Assembly (NCBI GenBank): GCA_023662835.1
Contig: JAMPII010000015.1
Location: 1 to 43,944, forward strand
Reading direction: 5' to 3'
DNA: 43,944 bases
Source of the DNA: Muribaculaceae bacterium
Lineage (GTDB): Bacteria > Bacteroidota > Bacteroidia > Bacteroidales > Muribaculaceae
The notes under the pieces were generated by a model, which was not told where the DNA came from, made no database searches, and worked only from the letters and a program-made list of their open reading frames with translations. This document shows positions 1-7,160 of the stretch, piece by piece. The position numbers and the translations under genes are program-made. Position 1 is the stretch's first letter, and each line of letters begins with the position of its first letter.

Positions 1-1000
1 GGAGGAAGCGGCCGAGGCGGGATTTGTGGCTCAGGTGGGTGATGGCCGTGGAGAGGACGAGGGTCAGTAGGATGGCTATCCAGGGCAAGAGTGTGTAGCC
101 TACGGTGGCTGGTAGCGAGGTGTTGTAGTAGAGAGCTTTGAGAATGAATTGCTGCAATATGTATATGCCGAATGAGTACTGCGACAAACGGATGAGCAGT
201 TGCGGCAAGGGCCTGGCCGGCGATATGTTGCGGTTCACAAACAAATAGAACGACAATAGTCCGCTCAGGGCTGTTATCGAAGAAACGATGTTATTGCAAA
301 TACCCCCCCCTAATGTGCTATTGTATTGATATACAGTGCGGTATGCGAACGTTGCGATGAACACGACGAGGCATGTTGTCAGCGACAGGGTATAGTTTCG
401 GCTCAGCCTTCCGAGAAGGCCGCGCGGGGTCAGGTAGCCGATGTAGAAGAAAAGGAAGTAGCCCATGGCCACACCGATACGCAGTGGTAGCCGGCTGTTC
501 GTCAGCAGTGTGCCGACCGCGGCAATGGCCAGCAGCCAGTAGGGGTGTATGTTCACTTTCGAGAAGAAATACAGGGCCACAAAGCACCAGAACAGCATTG
601 GCAGGAACCACAAATGGCCGCATCCTTGGGTAACGGAGATGGCAAACGAGGGCAGTCCTTCCCACTGATAGAACATCGCGAAATATATCACTGAAAACAC
701 TACTGAAGGCAGTAGCAGGCGCCGAGCCTTTTTTGCGATGAACCTAAGGTTATATGGCTGCTCGCGACGGCGCAGACTCTGATAGCCGGCGAGCATTCCG
801 GAAATGAACACAAATGCTTGCAGAGCAAACGAAATCATGGTCTTTCCAATCCAGAAGTAGGTTGTGTTTGGCTCGGCGTCGGGAAATGCCGGCCAGTTGC
901 CTGTAAATGGGCAGAAGGCGTGGTAAACGACAATCATCACAACCAGCGTCACGCGCATTACAACAATGTCGTTCCGTACGGCTAGTTTCTCTGTTTTCAT
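1..1000 (-). CDS. Acyltransferase family 3 membrane protein, partial (C-terminus beyond window)
   Basis: Polytopic membrane acyltransferase (acyltransferase 3 / OafA-like, PF01757 type) expected to O-acylate a surface polysaccharide or lipid. The frame opens at ATG 1000-998 (MKTEKLAVRNDIVVMRVTL) and stays open for 333 codons to the left edge, so the stop lies outside. Visible hallmarks: R-x-D-near-N-terminus segment RNDIVVMRVTLVVMIVVYHA with the family His in TM1, then FVFISGMLAGY (second helix), KKARRLLLPSVVF, and GHLWFLPMLFWC, the usual GHLWFL motif, followed by several more hydrophobic helices. It starts 30 bp after the NusG-like gene and is probably co-transcribed with it in a polysaccharide locus. 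A run of eight G (coding strand) at 303-310 encodes Gly231-233 and is a candidate slippage site. Family is clear; the acceptor is unknown. Confidence 0.85.
   Translation of the reverse strand, partial: MKTEKLAVRNDIVVMRVTLVVMIVVYHAFCPFTGNWPAFPDAEPNTTYFWIGKTMISFALQAFVFISGMLAGYQSLRRREQPYNLRFIAKKARRLLLPSVVFSVIYFAMFYQWEGLPSFAISVTQGCGHLWFLPMLFWCFVALYFFSKVNIHPYWLLAIAAVGTLLTNSRLPLRIGVAMGYFLFFYIGYLTPRGLLGRLSRNYTLSLTTCLVVFIATFAYRTVYQYNSTLGGGICNNIVSSITALSGLLSFYLFVNRNISPARPLPQLLIRLSQYSFGIYILQQFILKALYYNTSLPATVGYTLLPWIAILLTLVLSTAITHLSHKSRLGRFL
303..310 (-). repeat. G8 homopolymer inside the acyltransferase gene
   Basis: Eight consecutive C on the plus strand, i.e. TTA-GGG-GGG-GGT in the coding frame. A one-base slip would shift the frame at residue 231. 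It is the longest G/C homopolymer I noticed in the window and lies in a short loop between predicted membrane helices. Confidence 0.9.
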
Positions 1001-1030
1001 TCGTTTATGCGAGAAGAAGGGGCGGGCTGG

Positions 1031-2035
1031 TTACTGCGGGAGGTAGTGGCGGTATTCGGCCAGGAGAAGGGCTTGGCTGGCTGTCAGTTTGGAGGTCGAC
1101 AGCGGAGCGATGGTGGCGTAGGAGGCTTTAAGGCGTGCCGTATCGTTTTGTGCCACGGCAATCAGCAGCTCGGTTAGAGCGCGGGTCCATGCGTTTGTTA
1201 TCATTGGCTTGCGTTTTTCAAAGCGCTGCTGGCTCGCGGCCAGGGCTGGCATGTCGGCCAGTATGGTTTGCACGCATATGAGCACAGCCAGCAGTTTTGC
1301 CTCTGCTTTTTGGTTTGAGGGTGTGACGGCACACATGCGTCGGTTGAAGACTGCCAGCTGCGACTTTTCTTTGTCGGTCAGCGGCTCTTCGTTGTGGAAC
1401 TTTCGCAGTATGGGGTACAGTTTGGGGATAAATGAGTCGACCAGGTCGTACAGGCGGCGAGTGTCGGGCGCGAATTCGAGTATGCGCACGAGTTTTGAAT
1501 CTATTTCCCACACTATGGCGCCCAGCGAGGCGGCTGCGGCTATGACGAGTGTCCCTTTGTTGCTTCGCGACCGGGGTAGGAAGGTGCCGCGGAGTCCATT
1601 GTAGTTGCCGCCTACAACCTCCACTATGTCGCCGTTGGCCAGTTCTATGTCGTCGATGTTGTAGAAGTCGATGGCGTTGGTGTGGGCGCGGGCTATAATC
1701 TTGAAATTGTCCATGGCCTCGTCGCTGAGTATGGCGTATTTTCGGGTCGAGCCACGGTCGAGCAGCAGGCTGAACTCGTTTCCCGGCCGTATGCAAAGCT
1801 CTTTCACCTCATCGAACGTGCCTTTTACGAATACATAATAAAATGTGAGCAGTTTTTCCGCATAGCGAACTTTGCCGTTCACTATGCGTGCCGGCCTGAT
1901 TATGGGTGCGAAAAGTTCAAGATGATGTCCTTCGCGGTTGTAGCTATCGATGAGTGCTTTCGGGGAGGGCCTGCCGAGCTTTTTCACAAAATTCAGTACA
2001 TACCATTGGCTCTCCTGCTGATTCGACAACTGCAT
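1031..2035 (-). CDS. NusG/UpxY-family transcription antiterminator with long C-terminal extension
   Basis: NusG paralogue of the kind (UpxY) that heads capsular or exopolysaccharide operons in Bacteroidales and keeps RNA polymerase from terminating early in them. Residues about 10-90 are an NGN-like domain: WYVLNF at 11-16 and LLTFYYVFVKGTFDEV at 62-77 match the family's 'WYVL...PGYVFV' core. Residues about 131-153 (ELANGDIVEVVGGNYNGLRG) form a KOW motif. The remaining ~150 residues (185-334) are a helical-looking extension not found in ordinary NusG (about 180 aa) and I recognise no domain in it. It is the first gene of a minus-strand unit that continues into the acyltransferase 30 bp downstream. 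Start at ATG 2035-2033; the surrounding leader is long (to about 2210), as is usual for UpxY-headed loci. Confidence 0.75.
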   Translation of the reverse strand: MQLSNQQESQWYVLNFVKKLGRPSPKALIDSYNREGHHLELFAPIIRPARIVNGKVRYAEKLLTFYYVFVKGTFDEVKELCIRPGNEFSLLLDRGSTRKYAILSDEAMDNFKIIARAHTNAIDFYNIDDIELANGDIVEVVGGNYNGLRGTFLPRSRSNKGTLVIAAAASLGAIVWEIDSKLVRILEFAPDTRRLYDLVDSFIPKLYPILRKFHNEEPLTDKEKSQLAVFNRRMCAVTPSNQKAEAKLLAVLICVQTILADMPALAASQQRFEKRKPMITNAWTRALTELLIAVAQNDTARLKASYATIAPLSTSKLTASQALLLAEYRHYLPQ

Positions 2036-2134
2036 CGTGTGTGCTTATTTTTAGTGGGGGAGTGCGCAAATCTTCATCTGGCCTTCGTGTAGTGTATGAG
2101 TTTGAATAACAGACTATTACACTGCGTGCGAAGA

Positions 2135-2221
2135 CAAAACTACCGAAACCTCTGCTGAGTATTTTGTGATAATATAGTTAAGCATCTCTTGGTAAGAGTT
2201 ACCTATTCGATGGCAAAAGTA
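2135..2221 (-). promoter_or_regulatory. Candidate promoter(s) and leader for the NusG-like gene
   Basis: Two minus-strand matches to the TAnnTTTG -7 element: TACTTTTG at 2221-2214 and TAGTTTTG at 2142-2135. Neither has a clean TTTG about 20 bp upstream, so which is used cannot be decided. The rest of the 2036-2458 gap shows no gene that I can support. I saw no flanking inverted repeats of the kind that make capsule promoters invertible. Confidence 0.4.
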
Positions 2222-2414
2222 CAAAAAACATTTGATATACAGCTAATATGACGTTGTATTTTTCGGCGCCCGTTGCAATAGCTTTTGAATTGCCGAAGCT
2301 AAACAGCCAGATAAAGGCTTGAGCTACGTGTACTTATTGTAGCTTATCGGCTGCTGGCAGCTGTTATTCTCTACGCTAATTAGGATTTTTTAACCCGATT
2401 GCAAGACGAGTCTA

Positions 2415-2445
2415 TTGCAATTGTGAAAAACAATGCCTACCTTTG
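2415..2445 (+). promoter_or_regulatory. Promoter of tRNA-fMet
   Basis: TTG at 2415-2417, 20 bp spacer, TACCTTTG at 2438-2445: an excellent Bacteroidota vegetative promoter. It ends 13 bp before the tRNA 5' end. Confidence 0.75.
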
Positions 2446-2458
2446 CGCTCAGAAACAT

Positions 2459-2530
<72 letters not shown>

Positions 2531-2541
2531 CTAAGAGTAAG

Positions 2542-2575
2542 GAAGTGGACGCATTGGCGTCCACTTCTTTTTTTT
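2542..2575 (+). terminator. Rho-independent terminator of tRNA-fMet
   Basis: Perfect 11-bp stem GAAGTGGACGC (2542-2552) / GCGTCCACTTC (2557-2567), loop ATTG, followed by a run of T. Confidence 0.9.
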
Positions 2576-2599
2576 ATACTGTTACAATTTGCCGGGTAT

Positions 2600-2625
2600 A
2601 AAAAAATCCGGTTGATGTTACCGGA
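2600..2625 (-). terminator. Terminator of the small minus-strand gene
   Basis: On the minus strand TCCGGT (2625-2620) pairs with ACCGGA (2612-2607) across a 7-nt loop and is followed directly by a seven-T run (2606-2600). It lies 11 bp beyond the stop codon of the 41-aa ORF. Confidence 0.65.
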
Positions 2626-2635
2626 AATAAGCTTT

Positions 2636-2761
2636 TTAAAATTCTGTTTTGTTGAAATGAGGCGGAGTGCAGTCGCCTGTCACTCGCATACTCTGATAGT
2701 TACTCATGTTTCTAATAAAAGTGTGTGCTTCTTGTTTGAAAAATTTAATCATCTTGTTCAT
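2636..2761 (-). CDS. Small uncharacterised protein, 41 aa
   Basis: ATG 2761-2759 to TAA 2638-2636, protein beginning MNKMIKFFKQEAHTFIRNMS and ending HFNKTEF. It is basic at the N-terminus, with no signal peptide or transmembrane helix, one Cys and a CTPPHF motif near the C-terminus. I recognise no family. What supports it as a real gene is its complete transcription unit: a textbook promoter (TTG-N20-TAACTTTG, 2947-2917), a 150-nt leader with several hairpins, and a rho-independent terminator immediately after the stop. There is no obvious Shine-Dalgarno, as is normal here. The alternative is that the transcript is a structured sRNA and the ORF is incidental. Confidence 0.5.
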   Translation of the reverse strand: MNKMIKFFKQEAHTFIRNMSNYQSMRVTGDCTPPHFNKTEF

Positions 2762-2803
2762 AGTCGTAAAATTTAAATACCTAAAAACAATTTTTTTATC
2801 TTA

Positions 2804-2895
2804 GAGCCTATTTCATGAGATGGGCTCGTAGTGAATCGATAGATAGTGAATTTCGTTTTGGTTATGTGGCCTCACTCTTGAGTGCCGTTCACTAT
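2804..2895 (-). promoter_or_regulatory. Structured 5' leader of the 41-aa gene
   Basis: Minus-strand transcript would contain ATAGTGAA (2895-2888), which can pair with TTCACTAT (2850-2843) or, nearly as well, with TTCACTA (2835-2829). An inner hairpin CACTC-AA-GAGTG (2884-2873) and a further hairpin GAGCC...GGCTC (2827-2804) follow. The two competing partners for one strand suggest a switchable structure; this is inference from sequence only. Confidence 0.4.
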
Positions 2896-2916
2896 TAATA
2901 ACGTTTTTTACACCGG

Positions 2917-2947
2917 CAAAGTTAGCCCAAAAACGCAAAACCTGCAA
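2917..2947 (-). promoter_or_regulatory. Promoter of the 41-aa gene
   Basis: Minus strand: TTG (2947-2945), 20-bp spacer, TAACTTTG (2924-2917). Ideal spacing for this group. Confidence 0.6.
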
Positions 2948-3098
2948 TAAAACTATGTTCTTTAACATATAAAATTCCACAAGTACCTGTGTGATAGCGA
3001 TGTAACAAATGTTAAATTTTACGACAAAAAGATTGAATAAATTCAAAAAACTGCTTAGCTGCTTGCGCCGACAGCTGTTTATGCCGTGAAATTCAATA

Positions 3099-3130
3099 TT
3101 TGTGTGTAGAATAAAAAGTTTATATCTTTG
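3099..3130 (+). promoter_or_regulatory. Promoter of the rhamnosidase gene
   Basis: TTTG 3099-3102, 20-bp spacer, TATCTTTG 3123-3130; the ATG follows at 3160. Confidence 0.75.
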
Positions 3131-3159
3131 TAGAAATCACTCATTAACAGTTTTATAGC

Positions 3160-5763
3160 ATGAAAAAAATATTTGCAGCAATCATTTTGCCCTCGGCTCT
3201 TTGGTCCGTGGTGGCAACCGGTTGCGCTACAGAGGATGCGACTCACTACGGAGAGCGTACCGAAGCCCTCAACGATTCTTTATGGGCGCATTCGCAATGG
3301 ATTTCCGCGGTTGATGCGCCGGTAGTGACAGGAAAAATCGAGAGCGGTAACGAACGTGCCGCTGACGGCGCAAGTTGGTTTGTCGCGACAGTAAAGAACG
3401 ACAAGAAAGTTGCATCGGCAAAGTGGATGACAACCGGACTTGGCGTGTACGACCTCTTTGTAAACGGTAAACTTATCGGTCAGGAAATCCTGAAGCCCGG
3501 TTTCACGCATTATCAAAAAACACGTAGATCGTTTACCTACGACGTAACCGATGCAATAGCCACAAAGGCCGGAGCCGAAAACAATTTTGCAGTTCAAGTG
3601 ACACCCGGATGGTGGGCCGATAAAATTATAACGCCCGGCGGAAGCGACGGTATGCTGGGTAAGAAAACAGCGTTCCGCGGGGTGTTGGAAATCACCTATA
3701 CAGACGGCACAAAATCATATCTGGGTTCAAACAAAATCGACTGGAAAGCCGGAATTGCAGGACCCGTGACTCACGCCGATATTTTCGACGGCGAGGAATA
3801 CGACGCCCGTATTTTGCCCGGCTATATGACTCCCGAAAAGTTATCCGTGCCCGAGGTAAATACCGAATTCAACGGCGAGATCCTCCCTTCCGACGGCGCT
3901 GAGGTGTATCTCCGCCACGACAAGGCCTTGTTGCCGGTAAAAGCATACGTGTGGAGCAACGTCGAGGGCGCAACCGATCAAGAGTATGGCAAGGTTGTTG
4001 TCGACCGCGAATATGCTCCGGGCGAGGAAATGATTGTAAAGCCAGGCGAAACTCTGGTGGTCGACTTCGGCCAGAACTGCGCAGCCGTACCCTCGTTTGA
4101 ATTCAGCGCAGCCGAAGGTACAACCCTCGATTGCCGGCCCTCTGAGATTTTGAACGACGGCAATGGTGCCAAAAGCCGCGGAATGGATGGTCCGGAAGGA
4201 AGCGTACACCGTTTGAACCTCCGCACCCCCGACACAGGCATGATGCTGCTCTACACGTTCGGCCCCGATAACGGAACTGTCTCCTACAGCCCGCGGGCAA
4301 CATTCTTCGGCTATCGCTACGTTTCTATAACGGCCAACAACGAAGTGCGCATAACCGCCTTAAAGTCGATTCCCGTCAGCTCGATAACCAAGGAGATGGA
4401 AACCGGCACTATCACAACCGGCAACGACGATATCAACAAGCTTATTTCCAACACTTATTGGGGCCAGTTGTCGAACTACCTGTCGGTGCCTACCGACTGC
4501 CCCCAGCGCAACGAGCGCCTTGGCTGGACCGCCGACACCCAGGTGTTCTCCGAAACAGGAACCTACTTTGCCAACACCAATAAATTCTTTCATAAATGGT
4601 TGCGTGATTTGCGCGACACACAAAGCGATCTTGGCGGCTTCCCCGGGGTGGCTCCCGTTGCACAATACGGTGCCGCTCCAACTGATATGACTCGCGTCGG
4701 CTGGTCCGATGCCGGCATTATAGTGCCTTGGGTTGTATGGAAACAATTCAACGACACTGCGGTCGTTAACGAAAGTTGGGCTTCAATGGAACGCTACATG
4801 GACCATATTGCCCCCGTTATGTACGATCATGAGGCACTAAAAGCCGAAAACGACAATTTCCACTGGGCCGACTGGCTTAGCTACGAGCCACTCGAAAGCT
4901 GCAAACGCGATATCTACCTTGAAAATCAGTGGGGAGTTATCCGTCCCGAGACTCGCGACTACTGGAACTTCTTGTGCGCCAGCTACCTGCTGACAAACGC
5001 CGAGATGATGGCCGATATGGCGAAGGCAACCGGCCGCGATGCCGAAAAATACAGAGAGATAGCCGTCAAAACAAAGAAATATCTTCAAGACAACTTCCTG
5101 TTGCCCAACGGCGAATTCAAGACCCCGATACTTAACACAATGCAAACACCGGCTCTGTTTGCCCTCCGCAACAATCTGCTCGACGGTGAGGCTAAGGAGA
5201 ATATGGTTGCACGCTTGCGCTCCAACTTTGCCGAGCATGGAAATTGTCTGCAGACTGGCTTCCTCGGAACGTCGATACTTATGCCGGTGCTAACCGAAAA
5301 CGGAATGGCCGACATCGCCTACGAACTGTTGTTCCAACGCAAAAACCCCAGCTGGCTTTACTCAATCGACAACGGTGCGACAACAATATGGGAACGCTGG
5401 AACAGTTACATGCTCGACAAAGGCATGGGGCCGTTGAGCATGAACAGTTTCAACCATTACGCTTACGGTTGCGTTTGTGAATGGATTTGGGAAACAGTTG
5501 CCGGCATCTCAGCCGACCCCTCCGCTCCCGGATTCAAACGAATCATAATGAAGCCGATTCCCGACAAACGTCTTGGTTTTGTCGATGCGGCCTATAACTC
5601 TGTCTCCGGCCCAATTACAAGTAAATGGCGCTACGAAGGCGACAACTGGATTTGGGAATTTTCTGTTCCCGAAGGTTCTGTAGCTGTAGTCACCCTACCC
5701 GGCGAAACCACATCCAAGGAATACGGAGCGGGCACTCACACGATCACAAAACAGCTGCTGTAA
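3160..5763 (+). CDS. Alpha-L-rhamnosidase, GH78, lipoprotein
   Basis: Releases terminal alpha-L-rhamnose from plant polysaccharides (rhamnogalacturonan side chains) or glycosides. The 867 residues begin with a lipoprotein signal (MKKIFAAII...VVATGC, Cys22), so the enzyme is probably anchored in the outer or inner membrane facing periplasm or outside. Residues about 50-420 are the beta-rich N-terminal and carbohydrate-binding regions. The (alpha/alpha)6 catalytic domain follows, with the GH78 signature DCPQRNERLGWTAD at 446-459 and DNGATTIWERW around Glu745, the two acidic motifs of the family. A C-terminal beta-sandwich ends the protein. It has its own promoter and terminator and no susC/susD partner nearby, so it is a stand-alone unit. 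Family assignment is secure; substrate is not determined. Confidence 0.93.
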   Translation: MKKIFAAIILPSALWSVVATGCATEDATHYGERTEALNDSLWAHSQWISAVDAPVVTGKIESGNERAADGASWFVATVKNDKKVASAKWMTTGLGVYDLFVNGKLIGQEILKPGFTHYQKTRRSFTYDVTDAIATKAGAENNFAVQVTPGWWADKIITPGGSDGMLGKKTAFRGVLEITYTDGTKSYLGSNKIDWKAGIAGPVTHADIFDGEEYDARILPGYMTPEKLSVPEVNTEFNGEILPSDGAEVYLRHDKALLPVKAYVWSNVEGATDQEYGKVVVDREYAPGEEMIVKPGETLVVDFGQNCAAVPSFEFSAAEGTTLDCRPSEILNDGNGAKSRGMDGPEGSVHRLNLRTPDTGMMLLYTFGPDNGTVSYSPRATFFGYRYVSITANNEVRITALKSIPVSSITKEMETGTITTGNDDINKLISNTYWGQLSNYLSVPTDCPQRNERLGWTADTQVFSETGTYFANTNKFFHKWLRDLRDTQSDLGGFPGVAPVAQYGAAPTDMTRVGWSDAGIIVPWVVWKQFNDTAVVNESWASMERYMDHIAPVMYDHEALKAENDNFHWADWLSYEPLESCKRDIYLENQWGVIRPETRDYWNFLCASYLLTNAEMMADMAKATGRDAEKYREIAVKTKKYLQDNFLLPNGEFKTPILNTMQTPALFALRNNLLDGEAKENMVARLRSNFAEHGNCLQTGFLGTSILMPVLTENGMADIAYELLFQRKNPSWLYSIDNGATTIWERWNSYMLDKGMGPLSMNSFNHYAYGCVCEWIWETVAGISADPSAPGFKRIIMKPIPDKRLGFVDAAYNSVSGPITSKWRYEGDNWIWEFSVPEGSVAVVTLPGETTSKEYGAGTHTITKQLL

Positions 5764-5781
5764 TCAGTGGCTCATAATTAT

Positions 5782-5820
5782 CGGGCGATGCGTTTATCAC
5801 GATGCATCGCCCGTTTTGTT
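5782..5820 (+). terminator. Terminator of the rhamnosidase gene
   Basis: CGGGCGATGC (5782-5791) / GCATCGCCCG (5804-5813) perfect 10-bp stem, then TTTTGTT. It overlaps the last codons of the convergent gene at 5797. Confidence 0.85.
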
Positions 5821-6429
5821 TGCCCTATAGCCGATTATGAGGTTGCGGCTATAGGCTACAAGTCCGAATGCCTGTCCGAGAATCAGCACCGGGTCGAGCC
5901 GGACAATTGCATAAGCTACAATAATAACGGAGCCGGTAAGACTAATTATCCAGAAACCGGCCGGAAGCACCGACTCACCTCGTTTAACCGAATAAAGCCA
6001 TTGATAAACAAAACGGAAAGTGAATATTATCTGTCCGGCCGAGCCAAACGCTATAAGCCAAAGCGGCACCTCGCCACAGAAGAACCGTTCATACCAGTTT
6101 TGAGCGTCGTTTATCACCATCACAACGGCAACCAACGGCACGCATAGCATTACAACACGCACCCCCTTGGGCAGCTTCTGCCACATTCCCTTCGCTGCCA
6201 AGTTCCATATGTAAACATAATACGATATGAACTGTCCCAGAATAATTGCGAAGTCGTCGCGCAACCATCCGTAAGTGAACAACAGCAGCGACCCTACGAG
6301 CGATAGCACCCAGAATATAGTGGGCGACAGTACCTTACGCGCTTTCTCCGACATTATCCATTGAACGAGGATGCGCGCCGAAAAAAAACATTGGGCTAGC
6401 AGCCCTACAGCAGTTACCAGCAAATTCAT
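5797..6429 (-). CDS. Membrane protein of two tandem LAB_N (lipid A biosynthesis N-terminal) repeats
   Basis: Integral membrane protein, 210 aa, built from an obvious internal duplication. The pattern Q-x2-F-x2-R-x2-VQW-x2-S ... VL-x4-FW-x2-SL-x-GS ... R-x-D-x3-ILGQ ... Y-x2-NL occurs at about residues 13-79 and again at about 132-200. This matches LAB_N (PF07578), a small hydrophobic module otherwise found at the N-terminus of some LpxB proteins. Its start overlaps the stop of the GT2 gene by ATGA, so it is the third gene of the arnT-like/GT2 cassette. SMR-like ArnE/ArnF flippases occupy the equivalent position in arn operons, so a role in flipping a polyprenyl-phosphate sugar is a reasonable but unproven inference. 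Confidence 0.8.
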   Translation of the reverse strand: MNLLVTAVGLLAQCFFSARILVQWIMSEKARKVLSPTIFWVLSLVGSLLLFTYGWLRDDFAIILGQFISYYVYIWNLAAKGMWQKLPKGVRVVMLCVPLVAVVMVINDAQNWYERFFCGEVPLWLIAFGSAGQIIFTFRFVYQWLYSVKRGESVLPAGFWIISLTGSVIIVAYAIVRLDPVLILGQAFGLVAYSRNLIIGYRANKTGDAS

Positions 6430-7160
6430 TTGGTCAGATCGGTAGCACCTATGCTATAATTGAAATAGCGTTTCTTCATCCAGCGGTAGGCAAAACAATC
6501 AATAAACGGCGCTACAAGGCGGTTGCGCAGGTTGAATTTCGATTGGTCGGCCATTCGAGGAAAATGCTGAACGGGTATCTCGACAAACCGTCCACCCTGT
6601 AGCTGAATCAATGCCGGCAGGAAGCGGTGCATGCCGGTGAAAAAAGGCACACGTTTTGCAAAGTCGCTGCGCATTATCTTCAACGGACAGCCTGTGTCGG
6701 TGGCGCCGTCGTGAGTCATTATACGGCGGAATCCGTTAGCTATTTTCGATTGCAGGCGCTTGAAACCCGTATCCTTGCGGTTGGAGCGGATTCCGACAGC
6801 AAGCTCGTGCGAGTCCATTTCCGGAATCAGCAGGTTGAAATCGTCGGGGCGTGTCTGAAGGTCGGCATCGATATAGCCAACCAGTTGCGACTCTGTCGAG
6901 TCGATACCGGCCTTAATGGCAGCCGAAAGCCCCGTGTTCTTTGCCAGCGAAATATAGTAGAAGTCGTTGTTGCGTTCGCAAACTTCTTTAATTCGCTCAA
7001 GGCTGCGATCCTTCGAGCCGTCGTTCACAAACAGCACACATGTCGGGCACAAGGCCTTCGGCAAATATGCGCATAGCTCCTTTTCGAGCGAGGCTATGTT
7101 ATTTTCCTCATTGTATACCGGCACTACAATTGTGAGGCGATAGTTGGCTGTCTGGTTCAT
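6426..7160 (-). CDS. Family 2 glycosyltransferase (polyprenyl-phosphate glycosyltransferase type)
   Basis: GT-A fold glycosyltransferase, 244 aa, likely transferring a sugar from a nucleotide donor to undecaprenyl phosphate on the cytoplasmic face. N-terminal TIVVPVYNEENNI (10-22) and VNDGSKDRS (46-53) bind the nucleotide; YIDADLQTRPDD contains the DAD metal motif (98-100). The DADLQ...P sequence and the later KIMRSDF / GMHRFLPALIQLQG segments resemble ArnC/DPM1-type enzymes rather than capsule transferases. It lacks the two C-terminal helices of ArnC and so resembles the soluble DPM1 type. Both ends overlap neighbours by four bases (ATGA), showing tight translational coupling with the ArnT-like gene upstream and the LAB_N protein downstream. 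The sugar is unknown. Confidence 0.88.
   Translation of the reverse strand: MNQTANYRLTIVVPVYNEENNIASLEKELCAYLPKALCPTCVLFVNDGSKDRSLERIKEVCERNNDFYYISLAKNTGLSAAIKAGIDSTESQLVGYIDADLQTRPDDFNLLIPEMDSHELAVGIRSNRKDTGFKRLQSKIANGFRRIMTHDGATDTGCPLKIMRSDFAKRVPFFTGMHRFLPALIQLQGGRFVEIPVQHFPRMADQSKFNLRNRLVAPFIDCFAYRWMKKRYFNYSIGATDLTK

Noticed and set aside
2036-2458. Invertible promoter ahead of the UpxY-like gene
   Set aside because: I searched for paired inverted repeats flanking the -7 candidates and saw none; no invertase gene is in the window.
2813-3046. 77-codon minus-strand open frame in the gap before the rhamnosidase
   Set aside because: It overlaps the promoter of the 41-aa gene, ends in its structured leader, and has no domain or gene-like composition.
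5767-6147. 126-codon plus-strand frame just after the rhamnosidase
   Set aside because: Lies across the terminator and antisense to the clearly coding LAB_N gene; a shadow frame.
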